From: an uncultured bacterium
GTDB taxonomy: Bacteria > Verrucomicrobiota > Kiritimatiellia > CAIKKV01 > CAITUY01
DNA length: 64,000 nt
NCBI GenBank assembly: GCA_903908715.1
Contig: CAIVSY010000106.1
Coordinates: forward strand, 1 to 64,000
Direction of reading: 5' to 3'
Position 1 is the first letter of the stretch; each line of letters starts with the position of its first letter. The position numbers and the translations under genes are program-made. Under the pieces are notes generated by a model, which did not search any database, was not told the DNA's origin, and saw only the letters and a list, made by a program, of their open reading frames with translations. Below are positions 36,542-45,132 of this stretch, one piece after another.

Positions 36542-37401
36542 GTACTCATGGCCTCCTTGAGCATCTGCAAATCCGCCACCGCGTTACGGTACAAGGTCTC
36601 GACATCCGGCTGCGGGGCGCCCCAATGGATCCCGGTTGTAAATTCCACCGTGATGCTGCCGGCAAAGCCGTGATCCTGCAGGATCTTCACCATCTCGCGA
36701 ACGGCCGACATTCCATACTCCGCAACCCGCGGCGCGTGCACATGCCCGAGCCGCGGCCCGAGGGCCTTGACCCATTCGACGAAAGAATGACCGTCGTCGT
36801 AAACCTTCTTGAAATGAACCGTCCCCACAAAGCGCGCGTCACCGAGTTCCGCCAGCATGGCCGCGGCATCGGCAGGTCCGGCGTAGAGCCCCCCGCTGTG
36901 ACACTCGTCAATAAGCCTCACCGCAGGATCGAGCCCCTCCGCCCAAGCGCGGAGGTTTCGGATACTCTCAGCCTGGCGCGAATTGTCATGGCCGAAGTTG
37001 TACTTTACCCCTCGGGCGCCCAGTGAATGGACCAGTTCCTGCGCAAGCTCGCGGCGCAGCTTACCCTCGTCCTCGAGGTCAAAATAGGAACTGTAGACGG
37101 CAATCGGGAGGGGGCCGCTGGCCAAAGCCCTCAACTCCGCCGCGGAGGCAAAGAGGGCGTGGTTCTCCCACAACTCCACGCCATCGAACCCGTCGGAGGC
37201 GGCACGACCCATCCACTCGCTCACCAGCGTCCTGGGCGGGCCCTGGTTCGTACCAGCCTCACGGGTCATGCGGGTTACATATGGGAAGCAGCTCGAATCC
37301 CGGTCCGGCCAGCGGTTCGGTTCCAGAAGAATGGAACCCAGATAGACCGGCCATCCCGATGAGCAGGAGGCTCCGGCTCCCTGGCCTGCTCCTTTGTTCA
37401 C
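36538..37401 (-). CDS. sugar phosphate isomerase/epimerase-like TIM-barrel protein
   Basis: A 287-residue barrel of the xylose isomerase-like/AP endonuclease 2 family. Candidate metal ligands are Glu in DGVELWEN, Asp-Glu in RLIDECHSGG, His in GTVHFKKVYDDGH and Glu in SITVEFT. Relatives include sugar isomerases, epimerases and lyases acting on 3-keto sugars. It starts with GTG overlapping the upstream stop (GTGA), with AGGGAG eight bases before. It is tightly coupled to the genes on both sides (CBM9-like and 2-hydroxyacid dehydrogenase), and a Gfo/Idh oxidoreductase lies one gene upstream. That set is compatible with an oxidation-elimination route for glycosides. Confidence 0.8.
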   Translation of the reverse strand: MNKGAGQGAGASCSSGWPVYLGSILLEPNRWPDRDSSCFPYVTRMTREAGTNQGPPRTLVSEWMGRAASDGFDGVELWENHALFASAAELRALASGPLPIAVYSSYFDLEDEGKLRRELAQELVHSLGARGVKYNFGHDNSRQAESIRNLRAWAEGLDPAVRLIDECHSGGLYAGPADAAAMLAELGDARFVGTVHFKKVYDDGHSFVEWVKALGPRLGHVHAPRVAEYGMSAVREMVKILQDHGFAGSITVEFTTGIHWGAPQPDVETLYRNAVADLQMLKEAMST

Positions 37402-38861
37402 TTGGAATTCTCCCTGATGGCCGCGCGACGCGCCTCGTGCGACTTCCGGATATTCTCCTGCCCTTTCGCCATGTCGGACTCGGTCGCGGCAAACACAAGA
37501 TGCCCCCAGCGATCCAAGGCCAGCACATCACCGTCCAGCACCGGTCTCCAGGAGGAACTCTGCATGTTCTCAAAGTCAATCTTACCAGGCTGGTCCATCC
37601 TCATGAAGTTGATGCCCCAGACATCCCCTGGCTTCGGGGTGTCAACACCCATGCCTTTCCAAGACAAAACAAGGTGCGCACGCCAGCCTTTGCCGTTCTT
37701 TGACACCTCCATTACAGGATCCGCGATATCATACTTGGGATCCGCGTTGCGAATGTCGTGGAACGCACCGGACACGGAAAGCTGTACCATCGCCAACTCG
37801 CGGGTCGCACTGTGCATATGGCCGATATCCAGCCACAAATATGCGCAGTCATCCTTCCAAAGCTTGATGTTGTCACGCCCCTGCTGTTCGCCAAAGACAG
37901 CCGTGTCCGCGCAGTCAAACACCACATCCAGCCCCTTGGGACTCCAGCTGGCCGTTACCGTCGTCTCCTGCTTCGGCGCGGCTCCCGACGGCACCACCGT
38001 GAAGCCCTTGGCAACCGCCGGATTCTTTTCGGTGGCAATGAGAACATCCCCTTCATGCGGGAAAATGGACGTATCCGCCACGGCGGTATGCTCCTTCTTT
38101 ATCGTCTCGCGCAGGACAGCCACGGCCGCCTGGTCCACAGCCGCATCCTTTGCGGCGAACACCAGATGCCCGAAATACTGCAGCCCTTCATACGTTCCGA
38201 GCACATCCTTGCCCTGGCTGAAAGGCGCCCATGTGGAGATCTTCGCCTTGCCCATGCCGTCGTACTTCCCATCATGGTCCAACCGGGTGAAGTTCACTCC
38301 CCAGATCTCGCCTTCCCGGGGTGTAACGCCCAGCCCTTTCCACGGAATCCGGATCATCCCCTTCCACCCCTTGTCCGTCCGGGTCACCTCCGAGTAGGAA
38401 CCCCAGGCGGACCAGCTGATATTCCGGTTATTGCCCTGGGCATCCTGCAACGCGCCCGCCGCGGAAAGCTTGAACGACACGAAATTGCCGCCCGGCACAT
38501 GCTTATGCCCCATATCCAGCAGAACGGCCACGCTGTCGTCTTTCCAGGTCTTGTCGGAATCACGGTCCTTCGCCCACTCGGCGGCCACCCCGGCATCCGC
38601 GCAATCGAAAACAACGGTCAGATTCTCGTCGTCCCATGTCACCGTGATATCCGTGCCCTGGGCCGCGGGCACCCCAACACCCATGGTCATTCCCGAAACC
38701 GTCACGGGCTTGCCTTTCGGAGCCGCCAGCACCAGGCTGTCCTTCGGCAGGGCTGGCCAAACCGGATCCGCGGCCCTCGCTTGCGAACCGGCCACAACCA
38801 GAATCAGAATCAAAAACACAACGACTCTACGCGATGCTGCCACGATCTTGTTCTTTTTCAT
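37398..38861 (-). CDS. secreted protein with two CBM9-like domains
   Basis: The 487-residue product has a signal peptide (hydrophobic about 13-26, cleavage near SQARA). Two related CBM9/DOMON-like domains follow, at about 30-250 and 265-470; each has a WKDD-x-LD-GH motif (KTWKDDSVAVLLDMGHKH and KLWKDDCAYLWLDIGHMH). Such domains bind sugar ends or haem in other proteins; no catalytic domain is attached. The second domain is especially close to the one in the lipoprotein encoded at 30223-32721, so the domains probably duplicated within this locus. A periplasmic or secreted sugar-binding role is inferred. The stop overlaps the isomerase start. Confidence 0.8.
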   Translation of the reverse strand: MKKNKIVAASRRVVVFLILILVVAGSQARAADPVWPALPKDSLVLAAPKGKPVTVSGMTMGVGVPAAQGTDITVTWDDENLTVVFDCADAGVAAEWAKDRDSDKTWKDDSVAVLLDMGHKHVPGGNFVSFKLSAAGALQDAQGNNRNISWSAWGSYSEVTRTDKGWKGMIRIPWKGLGVTPREGEIWGVNFTRLDHDGKYDGMGKAKISTWAPFSQGKDVLGTYEGLQYFGHLVFAAKDAAVDQAAVAVLRETIKKEHTAVADTSIFPHEGDVLIATEKNPAVAKGFTVVPSGAAPKQETTVTASWSPKGLDVVFDCADTAVFGEQQGRDNIKLWKDDCAYLWLDIGHMHSATRELAMVQLSVSGAFHDIRNADPKYDIADPVMEVSKNGKGWRAHLVLSWKGMGVDTPKPGDVWGINFMRMDQPGKIDFENMQSSSWRPVLDGDVLALDRWGHLVFAATESDMAKGQENIRKSHEARRAAIRENSK

Positions 38862-38880
38862 GATTCGTCACTTCCTTTGG

Positions 38881-39972
38881 TTATCTACTGCTCTCAACAT
38901 CCGCCAGCCCGACCGGGGCCCCGTTTCTTGCCATGGACATGTCGGCTGCCAGACAGGTCACGGTGGATAGATAGGCATCGTCCGGGGAGATGAACTCCCG
39001 CTTGCCGGAAGACACACGGTCGACAATATCCCGCGCTTCATCCTGCAGATTGTAGTACAGTTTCCAGGATGGCAGGTCCGCATAATCTTCCACACGCGCC
39101 ACCCGTGGATAGTACTTGTCCCCGCTATAATTGTGAATGACCCGGACCTGGGGATGCCAGATATCCACGAAAGCATTCCCCCGGCTGCCAATCACGTTGA
39201 ATTCCAAACGGTGCCCCGCCCGGTAGCATTCCGCCGCACTGCTCCCGTAAGGCAAGGCCGTAGTGGTCTGGTTGAACAGGATGTGAGCAACCGCCCCGCC
39301 CTCGAAGCGGAAGACCGTCAGCGCGTTGTCCGTGAACTCGTAATACGGAATGACCTTTGGCGCCGTGACACAAGACACATCGCGCAATGGCTTCCCAATC
39401 ATCCAGCGCAGCAGATCGACATAATGGTTCAGCTTGTTCGCGAACAACCCCCCGGATGACGCCTTGACTTTCCACGCCGCGGCATCCAGGGTCCATGGCC
39501 CGGGAGTATAATGACAATAGACCTGGGCTATCTCCCCCAGTTCACCGCTGTCGATCAGATCCTTAAGCCTTTGATACAGCAGGGAATAACGGCACTCGAA
39601 ACCGATCTGCATAAAAACCCCCGTGCGATTCGCTGCATCCCGCATCGCACGGGCATCATCCAGCGTCACACCCATCGGCTTCTGGCAGTGGACGGCAATT
39701 CCGCGACGGATAGCCTCAAGGGTCATTTCCCGATGCGTCTCGTTGGTCGACGTAATCGCCACCAGGTCCAGCGGATGCTTGTCGAGCAGTTCAAGCCAGT
39801 TCTGGTACACCGGCACTCCAAACCGTTGCGACAATTCACGCGCGGCCTCCGGTGTTCGGCGCACACCGGCAACGAACTCGGCATTCGGCATGGAACGCAC
39901 CACCTCGGCTTCCGTCGTGCCGAAACCGCCCAACCCGATAATACCGACCCGGATACGCCGTAGACTGCTCAT
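38881..39972 (-). CDS. Gfo/Idh/MocA family oxidoreductase
   Basis: The 363-residue protein has a Rossmann motif GIIGLGGFGTTE and the family catalytic motif in the variant HCQKPMG (QKP instead of EKP); the later NKLNHYVD supplies the conserved His. NAD(P)-dependent sugar oxidation or reduction is expected. ATG 39972 follows CGGAGGGA; an upstream in-frame extension has no site. It is the first gene of the long minus-strand series. It lies about 165 bp downstream of a good promoter and 19 bp before the CBM9-like gene. Confidence 0.88.
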   Translation of the reverse strand: MSSLRRIRVGIIGLGGFGTTEAEVVRSMPNAEFVAGVRRTPEAARELSQRFGVPVYQNWLELLDKHPLDLVAITSTNETHREMTLEAIRRGIAVHCQKPMGVTLDDARAMRDAANRTGVFMQIGFECRYSLLYQRLKDLIDSGELGEIAQVYCHYTPGPWTLDAAAWKVKASSGGLFANKLNHYVDLLRWMIGKPLRDVSCVTAPKVIPYYEFTDNALTVFRFEGGAVAHILFNQTTTALPYGSSAAECYRAGHRLEFNVIGSRGNAFVDIWHPQVRVIHNYSGDKYYPRVARVEDYADLPSWKLYYNLQDEARDIVDRVSSGKREFISPDDAYLSTVTCLAADMSMARNGAPVGLADVESSR

Positions 39973-40134
39973 CGTTCCCTCCGTCCTAATCCCATCCGGG
40001 AATGTCGGATACTGCGGACCATCCCACCGGATCATCCGCAACTGGCCGTCTCCCTTTTCCCATCCCGGGAACCATCGCATACCCGGGACGAAACGATTTA
40101 CGCCTCTCGCAGATGTACTTATAAATACCGCGAA

Positions 40135-40162
40135 ATCCTAACCAGCTTGGCCCCATAGTCAA
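40135..40162 (-). promoter_or_regulatory. candidate sigma-70-type promoter for the minus-strand glycan operon
   Basis: On the minus strand TTGACT and TAGGAT are separated by 16 bases, upstream of the Gfo/Idh gene. The leader before the start codon is about 160 bases and contains two CCCGGG-centred symmetric sites (about 40063-40088), which might be regulatory. Confidence 0.4.
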
Positions 40163-40210
40163 TCGGATTCGTCAACCCGAACACCCTGTTGCCCGGCAGT
40201 CAATGACAGG

Positions 40211-40238
40211 TTGCCAATGCAAGACACCCTGCTATACT
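40211..40238 (+). promoter_or_regulatory. candidate promoter for the TPR lipoprotein gene
   Basis: TTGCCA and TATACT lie 16 bases apart, 33 bases upstream of the start codon at 40272. Confidence 0.5.
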
Positions 40239-40271
40239 GGGACCGGTTGAGTTCAGTGTCCTTTTTTTCAC

Positions 40272-41426
40272 ATGAGCAACAGAAATGAAAGCTTGGTGAT
40301 CGTCATAGGATTGACGGCTATCGTTCTGGCGTTAACCGGATGCAAGCGAGATCCGGTCAACCGCGCCATGCGCGCCCTGGCCGCAGGGAATCCTGCCTTG
40401 GCTGAATCGCTTCTCGCCCACGGGGCCGATTCAGCGGATCCATCCTTGCTGGCCAATCTTGCCCTGGCACGCATGAAACTGGGGCAAATCGATGAGGCTA
40501 TGACTGGGTTTCGCCGATCTGCCGACCTTGTTCCGGATGACCCCCGCCCACTGGAATTCATGGCAGCCATGGCTGCAGAGGATTCACGTTGGCGCATGAG
40601 TCACCAGTTGCTTCTGGAGGCCTCACGCCGGAACCCGCGATCTCCTCGGATTCAGACTGCACTTGCCACTATCGAATTGCGCACCTACGGGGCTCAAGCC
40701 GCGGTCACTCGCCTGACTCAGGTTCTTGCATCAGCACCGAACTATTCACCGGCCCTGTTCAACCTTGCCCTGATCCAGAAGGAAACATTGAATAATCCTT
40801 CGGAGTCCATTCGCCTGTTGGAGCGCTTCCTGTCCACCTCCGGCGACTCCGAGCGTCTTGCGGTTGCACGCCAGATCCTGTCCGAACTTCGGACATCGGC
40901 CCCCATGCAGGGCAATTCCACCACGGTTCGCTCGCAGGCATCGGCAGAGCGACCCTCCCGGCGCTCAAATGGAACGGCGCTGTATAACCAGGGTGTGAAA
41001 CACCATTCAGCCGGAAATCTGGATCAAGCATCGGAAGCGTACCGCAACGCCCTGGAAATCGACCCTTCCATGGCCAATGCTCATTACAACCTCGGATTGA
41101 TTTGCAAGTCGAGGAATAACCTGCCGGAAGCACGTGTTTCATTTGAGAAGGCGCTGGAACTCCAACCGGAATTCTCGGATGCACGCTATATGCTGGGCTG
41201 CATACTCAAGGATGAAAAAAAGCCCCTTGCCGCGGTGGAGCAATGGGAAACGCTTATCTCCTCGAACCCGAATCATGCCCAGGCGTTTCATGCCTTGGGA
41301 CTCCTCTATAAGGATTCACCGGCAAAACAGTCCGAAGCTAGACGTTGCTTCGAGAAATATCTTGAACTTACCCCAGGCGGTTCACAGGCACAAGTAGTCC
41401 GAGAGTGGCTGAAGTCTCATGATTAA
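40272..41426 (+). CDS. TPR-repeat lipoprotein
   Basis: The 384-residue protein has a lipoprotein signal (lipidation Cys24 in LALTGC). TPR helices occur at about 40-200 and again at 240-380, with consensus units such as AHYNLGLICKSRNNLPEA. A Ser/Arg-rich linker near 215-235 divides them. TPR lipoproteins act as scaffolds for envelope assembly or protein complexes; no more specific role can be read. It starts the plus-strand housekeeping run and is followed 65 bp later by cvpA. Confidence 0.85.
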   Translation: MSNRNESLVIVIGLTAIVLALTGCKRDPVNRAMRALAAGNPALAESLLAHGADSADPSLLANLALARMKLGQIDEAMTGFRRSADLVPDDPRPLEFMAAMAAEDSRWRMSHQLLLEASRRNPRSPRIQTALATIELRTYGAQAAVTRLTQVLASAPNYSPALFNLALIQKETLNNPSESIRLLERFLSTSGDSERLAVARQILSELRTSAPMQGNSTTVRSQASAERPSRRSNGTALYNQGVKHHSAGNLDQASEAYRNALEIDPSMANAHYNLGLICKSRNNLPEARVSFEKALELQPEFSDARYMLGCILKDEKKPLAAVEQWETLISSNPNHAQAFHALGLLYKDSPAKQSEARRCFEKYLELTPGGSQAQVVREWLKSHD

Positions 41427-41491
41427 CCCCCCCCGAAGGCGCGGACGGGAAGCTCTGCCCAATGCAAGAATGGCTATAGAGGAGACTGAGC

Positions 41492-42061
41492 ATGAGCGAG
41501 TTATTCACCGGCTTCAATTACGCCGATCTTGCCGCCGGCATCCTGATTGCCGTATGGACGCTGTTTGGTATGAAGAAAGGCATGAGCGGTCAGGTCGCCT
41601 TCTTCCTCTCCGGCCTGGCCGTCGTACTGTCGTTGTATTTCGGCCTCGCTCCCTGCCGTGACTGGCTGGTCAAGGAGTACACCATGACAGCCGACCTGGC
41701 CCGCATTGTGGCCGTCATGGCACTGGTTTCCATCCCCCTCCTCCTCGTGCTGCTTGTGCATGCTCTGGCGGGCTATGTGGTAAAGGTCACCTTTACCGCC
41801 TGGATGGATCGCGCCTGCGGGGCCATTGCCGCATTATTCACCTCTTGTGCATTTATTGCCCTTCTGTTTGTTCTCCTGAACGTGCTCCCGGCGAACATAC
41901 GGCCGGCATCTGCCGGCAAGGAATCCTGGATCGGGCGCCAGGTTTTACGCGGCAAGACCAAGGTTTTCCGCAACCTTGAATCCCGCATGGGCGGCACACG
42001 GAACGTCCTTGAGCAAGCCAGGGAGCAGCGCACCTCCAAACGGGAAAAATGGGAAGAATGA
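41492..42061 (+). CDS. cvpA: CvpA family membrane protein
   Basis: A 189-residue inner-membrane protein with four hydrophobic segments (about 12-25, 34-50, 66-90 and 108-130) and the CvpA-type start NYADLAAGILIAVWTLFGMKKG. CvpA relatives affect colicin V secretion, envelope homeostasis and purine-linked phenotypes; the molecular role is poorly known. The basic, soluble tail runs into dnaG, with a 13-base overlap if dnaG starts at 42049. GAGGAGA precedes the ATG. Confidence 0.85.
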   Translation: MSELFTGFNYADLAAGILIAVWTLFGMKKGMSGQVAFFLSGLAVVLSLYFGLAPCRDWLVKEYTMTADLARIVAVMALVSIPLLLVLLVHALAGYVVKVTFTAWMDRACGAIAALFTSCAFIALLFVLLNVLPANIRPASAGKESWIGRQVLRGKTKVFRNLESRMGGTRNVLEQAREQRTSKREKWEE

Positions 42062-43905
42062 TCTCCAAGGCTGTCCTGGATGATATCCGTTTCCGCTGCG
42101 ATATTGTGGACGTTGTTGACGCCTACATCACTCTCCCCAGGAAAAGCGGGGCGATCAAAACCCTCTGCCCGTTCCACAAGGAAAAAACGCCCTCGTTTCA
42201 TGTGAACCAGCAAAGGCAGATGTTCCACTGTTTCGGCTGCGGAGCCGGCGGAGATGTTTTCCGCTTCGTCATGATGCACGAACAGGTTGAGTTTATGACG
42301 GCTGTCCGGATCCTCGCCGAAAAGGCAGGCGTTCCGCTGGAGTTCGAGCAGGGCAGCCCCGCAGCCAGTGAACGGGAGCAAATCCTTGCCGTGCAGGAAA
42401 AACTGGCTCAGGCGTATCACACCATGCTCAGGAAAAGTCCGGAAGCCCAGGAAGCAAGGGACTATCTTGCCCGCCGCGGACTGAACGCCGATATCCAGGA
42501 GTCATTCCTTATCGGATATGCACCAGACAAGCGCGACGCCATCTTTCAATGGGCACAGAAGAACGGATTTTCCCCGTCGATCCTGCAACTGGCCGGCGTG
42601 CTGGCAGGCCGCAATGAGGAGGGACACGGAGCCAGCGCCTTCTACGACCGCTTCCGCGGACGCATCATGTTCCCGATCCGGAATGAGCAGGGGCGCGTCA
42701 TTGGATTCAGCGGAAGAACACTGCTAAAGGATGCAAAGACAGCCAAGTACGTCAACAGCCCGGAAACACCTGTCTTCCGGAAAAGCCAGGTGCTATATGC
42801 CCTGGACAAGGCTCGCCGGGAAATTGCGGAAAAACGCGAAGCTATTGTGTGTGAAGGACAGATCGATGTCATCCGCTGTCATCAGGCAGGCTTTACGCAG
42901 GCAGTCGCCGCGCAGGGGACCGCCTTTACCGACGACCATGCACGTATCCTGCGCCGCTATGCAGACGGGGTAATCCTGGTGTTCGACTCCGACGAAGCGG
43001 GCCGTAATGCCGCACTGAAGGCCAGTGCGGTCTTCCTTCGCGCAGGCCTCGCCGTCCGCGTGGCCTCCCTGCCAACCGGCGAGGACCCCGATTCCCTTAT
43101 CCTCCGGGAGGGCGCAGCCTCCTTCAGCCGCATCCTGCAACAATCCGCATCGGCACTCGACTTCCAGATCAACCTGCTCCTGACGCGCGAAGATATTCGA
43201 ACGGAGGCAGGACTCCTTCGCGTATCCCGCGCTGTCCTTGCGACGATCTGCCAGGCCCCGAATGCAATCCAGCGCGACATTCTCCTCAACAACGCCGCGC
43301 GCCGATTGAACGTTGCTGTTTCAGCCCTTCAATCGGAAATCCGCCCCCTTCTAAGGAAAACAGGGCAACCTGAAACGGAAGTGCCCCCATCCGGCACTAG
43401 CGATATCCCCCGGAACGAGGAACTGCTGGCCGAACATCTTGGCGCCTGCCCTGAACTCGCCGGACTGGTGGACTCCTTCCTGCCGCTCGACAGGATCTCC
43501 AGCCCTCTTTGCCGGCAACTCATCGAGGCAATACTGGAGTCTCGCCGGGAGCATCAGGACTTGACCACCACGATCAGCCAGCGGGACAACGAAAGCAGGG
43601 ATCTATCGGCTTTTGCCGCAAGGATACTGAGCGCACCCGCCAAAACCGGCTCCGAATCATCCCGTCAAGAGGCGGTTGAATCGCTTATCCTGGGCATCTG
43701 GCGCAATGAATGGCAAAGCGCCAGGCGCACACTGGAACAACAGGCATCGGGCACACAGGATGAAGCGGAAAAAGACAGACTGATCGCTCAAGCACAGCAA
43801 CTCACAACCGACTTGAAGCGCTTGCAGAAATGGTCAACGGCTGAACCGGTTCTTCGTCTTTACCTTGAGACCTTGCACGCCTCCCGGCCGGAAACAGCCC
43901 CGTGA
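42049..43905 (+). CDS. dnaG: DNA primase DnaG
   Basis: The 618-residue protein synthesises RNA primers at the replication fork. It has an N-terminal CHC2 zinc ribbon (LCPFHKEKTPSFH...HCFGCGAGGDV), a TOPRIM domain with CEGQIDVI and VFDSDEAG (the acidic metal-binding residues), and a variable C-terminal helicase-binding region. I chose ATG 42049 because the start MGRMI resembles other primases. ATG 42058, which overlaps the cvpA stop as ATGA, is a good alternative. The usual dnaG-rpoD pairing is not seen here. Confidence 0.95.
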   Translation: MGRMISKAVLDDIRFRCDIVDVVDAYITLPRKSGAIKTLCPFHKEKTPSFHVNQQRQMFHCFGCGAGGDVFRFVMMHEQVEFMTAVRILAEKAGVPLEFEQGSPAASEREQILAVQEKLAQAYHTMLRKSPEAQEARDYLARRGLNADIQESFLIGYAPDKRDAIFQWAQKNGFSPSILQLAGVLAGRNEEGHGASAFYDRFRGRIMFPIRNEQGRVIGFSGRTLLKDAKTAKYVNSPETPVFRKSQVLYALDKARREIAEKREAIVCEGQIDVIRCHQAGFTQAVAAQGTAFTDDHARILRRYADGVILVFDSDEAGRNAALKASAVFLRAGLAVRVASLPTGEDPDSLILREGAASFSRILQQSASALDFQINLLLTREDIRTEAGLLRVSRAVLATICQAPNAIQRDILLNNAARRLNVAVSALQSEIRPLLRKTGQPETEVPPSGTSDIPRNEELLAEHLGACPELAGLVDSFLPLDRISSPLCRQLIEAILESRREHQDLTTTISQRDNESRDLSAFAARILSAPAKTGSESSRQEAVESLILGIWRNEWQSARRTLEQQASGTQDEAEKDRLIAQAQQLTTDLKRLQKWSTAEPVLRLYLETLHASRPETAP

Positions 43906-43958
43906 GACGGATGAGCAGGTGACAGGCCCGCGCTTTCCTCCCGCAGACTGTAACACAA

Positions 43959-43987
43959 TTGACACCCCCGCATATGCCCAGTATGAT
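43959..43987 (+). promoter_or_regulatory. strong sigma-70-type promoter
   Basis: A perfect TTGACA box is followed by a 17-base spacer and TATGAT, 23 bases before the start codon at 44011. This is the closest consensus promoter in the window. Confidence 0.75.
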
Positions 43988-44010
43988 GAGACTCAATAAC
44001 TCGAGGAAGC

Positions 44011-44655
44011 ATGAAGCACATTATTCATAAAGTTAAGACATGGATGCGCGGCAAGCAGGACTCCGCCGCATCGCCAACACTGGTGTATGTTATGGTGACC
44101 CCCAGGCCCATGCCGGCGGCGGATATGATCGCCTCGGATCCGGGAGCCGTATTACGTCGCCTGATCTCCTTCTCCAGCCGTGAAGCCCTACCCCTGGCGG
44201 TGATTCTGCCCGGAAGGCCAAACCGACGGTATCCCGATGGTAGCCAGCAGAACGGTGTTCTTGTGCGCTATGCAACAAATGACCAGGCTCTGAAGGTCAC
44301 GGAATCGACGATGGATGAGATTGGCCGCACTCATCCCGTTGTTGTCATTACCGATAACCCCGCTATTGAAAAGTTCGCTGCCGGCAGGCACTGCAAGACA
44401 TTGCGAATCGAAACCTTCGAGAAAGCTGTCGAATCCGTGGCCGGCCCATTGCGCCGTGAGGCCCGCCCGCAAAAGGAAGGCCCCCGCCCGGCCACGCCGG
44501 ACAACCGTCCGCCGATCCCCACGACACGTACACCCCAACCTTCCGCCCCTTCGGCACCTAAACCGACCGCCCAGGAACCCGCCGAACAGTCAGCGCCTCC
44601 ACCGGAGAAGAAGGAACGGGACCAGGCTATCCTCGACCTCATTGACCCGCTATAA
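44011..44655 (+). CDS. small protein with a possible NYN/PIN-like fold, unknown function
   Basis: The 214-residue product has a basic start, an alpha/beta region of about 140 residues (LPLAVILPGRPN, then VLVRYATNDQAL and HPVVVITDNPAIEKF) and a Pro/Ala-rich disordered tail. The order of an initial strand, an Asp-containing middle motif and VVITDN is reminiscent of NYN/YacP or PIN-type RNases, but the key acidic set is not clear enough to claim activity. It has its own strong promoter and is followed 19 bp later by a lipoprotein gene. RNA metabolism is a weak guess. Confidence 0.55.
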   Translation: MKHIIHKVKTWMRGKQDSAASPTLVYVMVTPRPMPAADMIASDPGAVLRRLISFSSREALPLAVILPGRPNRRYPDGSQQNGVLVRYATNDQALKVTESTMDEIGRTHPVVVITDNPAIEKFAAGRHCKTLRIETFEKAVESVAGPLRREARPQKEGPRPATPDNRPPIPTTRTPQPSAPSAPKPTAQEPAEQSAPPPEKKERDQAILDLIDPL

Positions 44656-44674
44656 TCGAAGCAAGGAGACAACC

Positions 44675-45118
44675 ATGAAATGGAATCCCGCTAGCCCCCT
44701 GTTGCTGTCTCTCGCTCTGGCCTGCGCAGGCGTACTGATTTGGGCCGGATGTGAAGCCGACTCCTCAAGCGAATCGGTGGTCATTTCCCCGCAATCCATC
44801 GTTGTGAAGCGCGGCCAGACCGTGGAATTCAAGGCATCCGGCGGCTATGATTATCGCTGGAGCCTCAATCCGGATGATGGGAGCGGAGCCCTGAACACCT
44901 TCTATGGCGATACTGTGATTTACACCTGCCTCGCAACCAACGGCACCAGCCCCAAAAAGATCATTGTAAAGTCGACGATTGAGGGATCATCCACCGGGAC
45001 GACGAATACGCCATCCTATTCAGCTGAGGCATACGCCGAGATCTATTACACCGTCCCGACCGGATCCTCCGGTACATCCACGAATTCCTCGAGCACATCC
45101 ACGAATTCGCCCCCCTGA
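44675..45118 (+). CDS. small putative lipoprotein, Ig-like
   Basis: The 147-residue protein has a signal with probable lipidation Cys26 (WAGC; Trp at -3 is unusual). A single beta-rich domain follows (about 35-125, with VVKRGQTVEFKASGGYDYRWSL in the style of immunoglobulin-like or PKD folds, running into a strand-rich end), and then a Ser/Thr/Asn-rich tail. The function is unknown. AAGGAGA precedes ATG 44675. Confidence 0.7.
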   Translation: MKWNPASPLLLSLALACAGVLIWAGCEADSSSESVVISPQSIVVKRGQTVEFKASGGYDYRWSLNPDDGSGALNTFYGDTVIYTCLATNGTSPKKIIVKSTIEGSSTGTTNTPSYSAEAYAEIYYTVPTGSSGTSTNSSSTSTNSPP

Positions 45119-45132
45119 CCCGATTCATTCGA

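Noticed and set aside
5933-39972. Bacterial microcompartment or sulfated-fucose locus
   Set aside because: No shell protein, aldolase, aldehyde dehydrogenase or sulfatase is present, despite the FucI-like isomerase and kinase.
40063-40088. Two CCCGGG-centred symmetric sites as a defined operator
   Set aside because: Six-base GC palindromes are expected by chance in this G+C-rich DNA; mentioned only as part of the leader.
43906-44010. tRNA or small RNA gene after dnaG
   Set aside because: No cloverleaf could be folded by eye; the gap is explained by a promoter.
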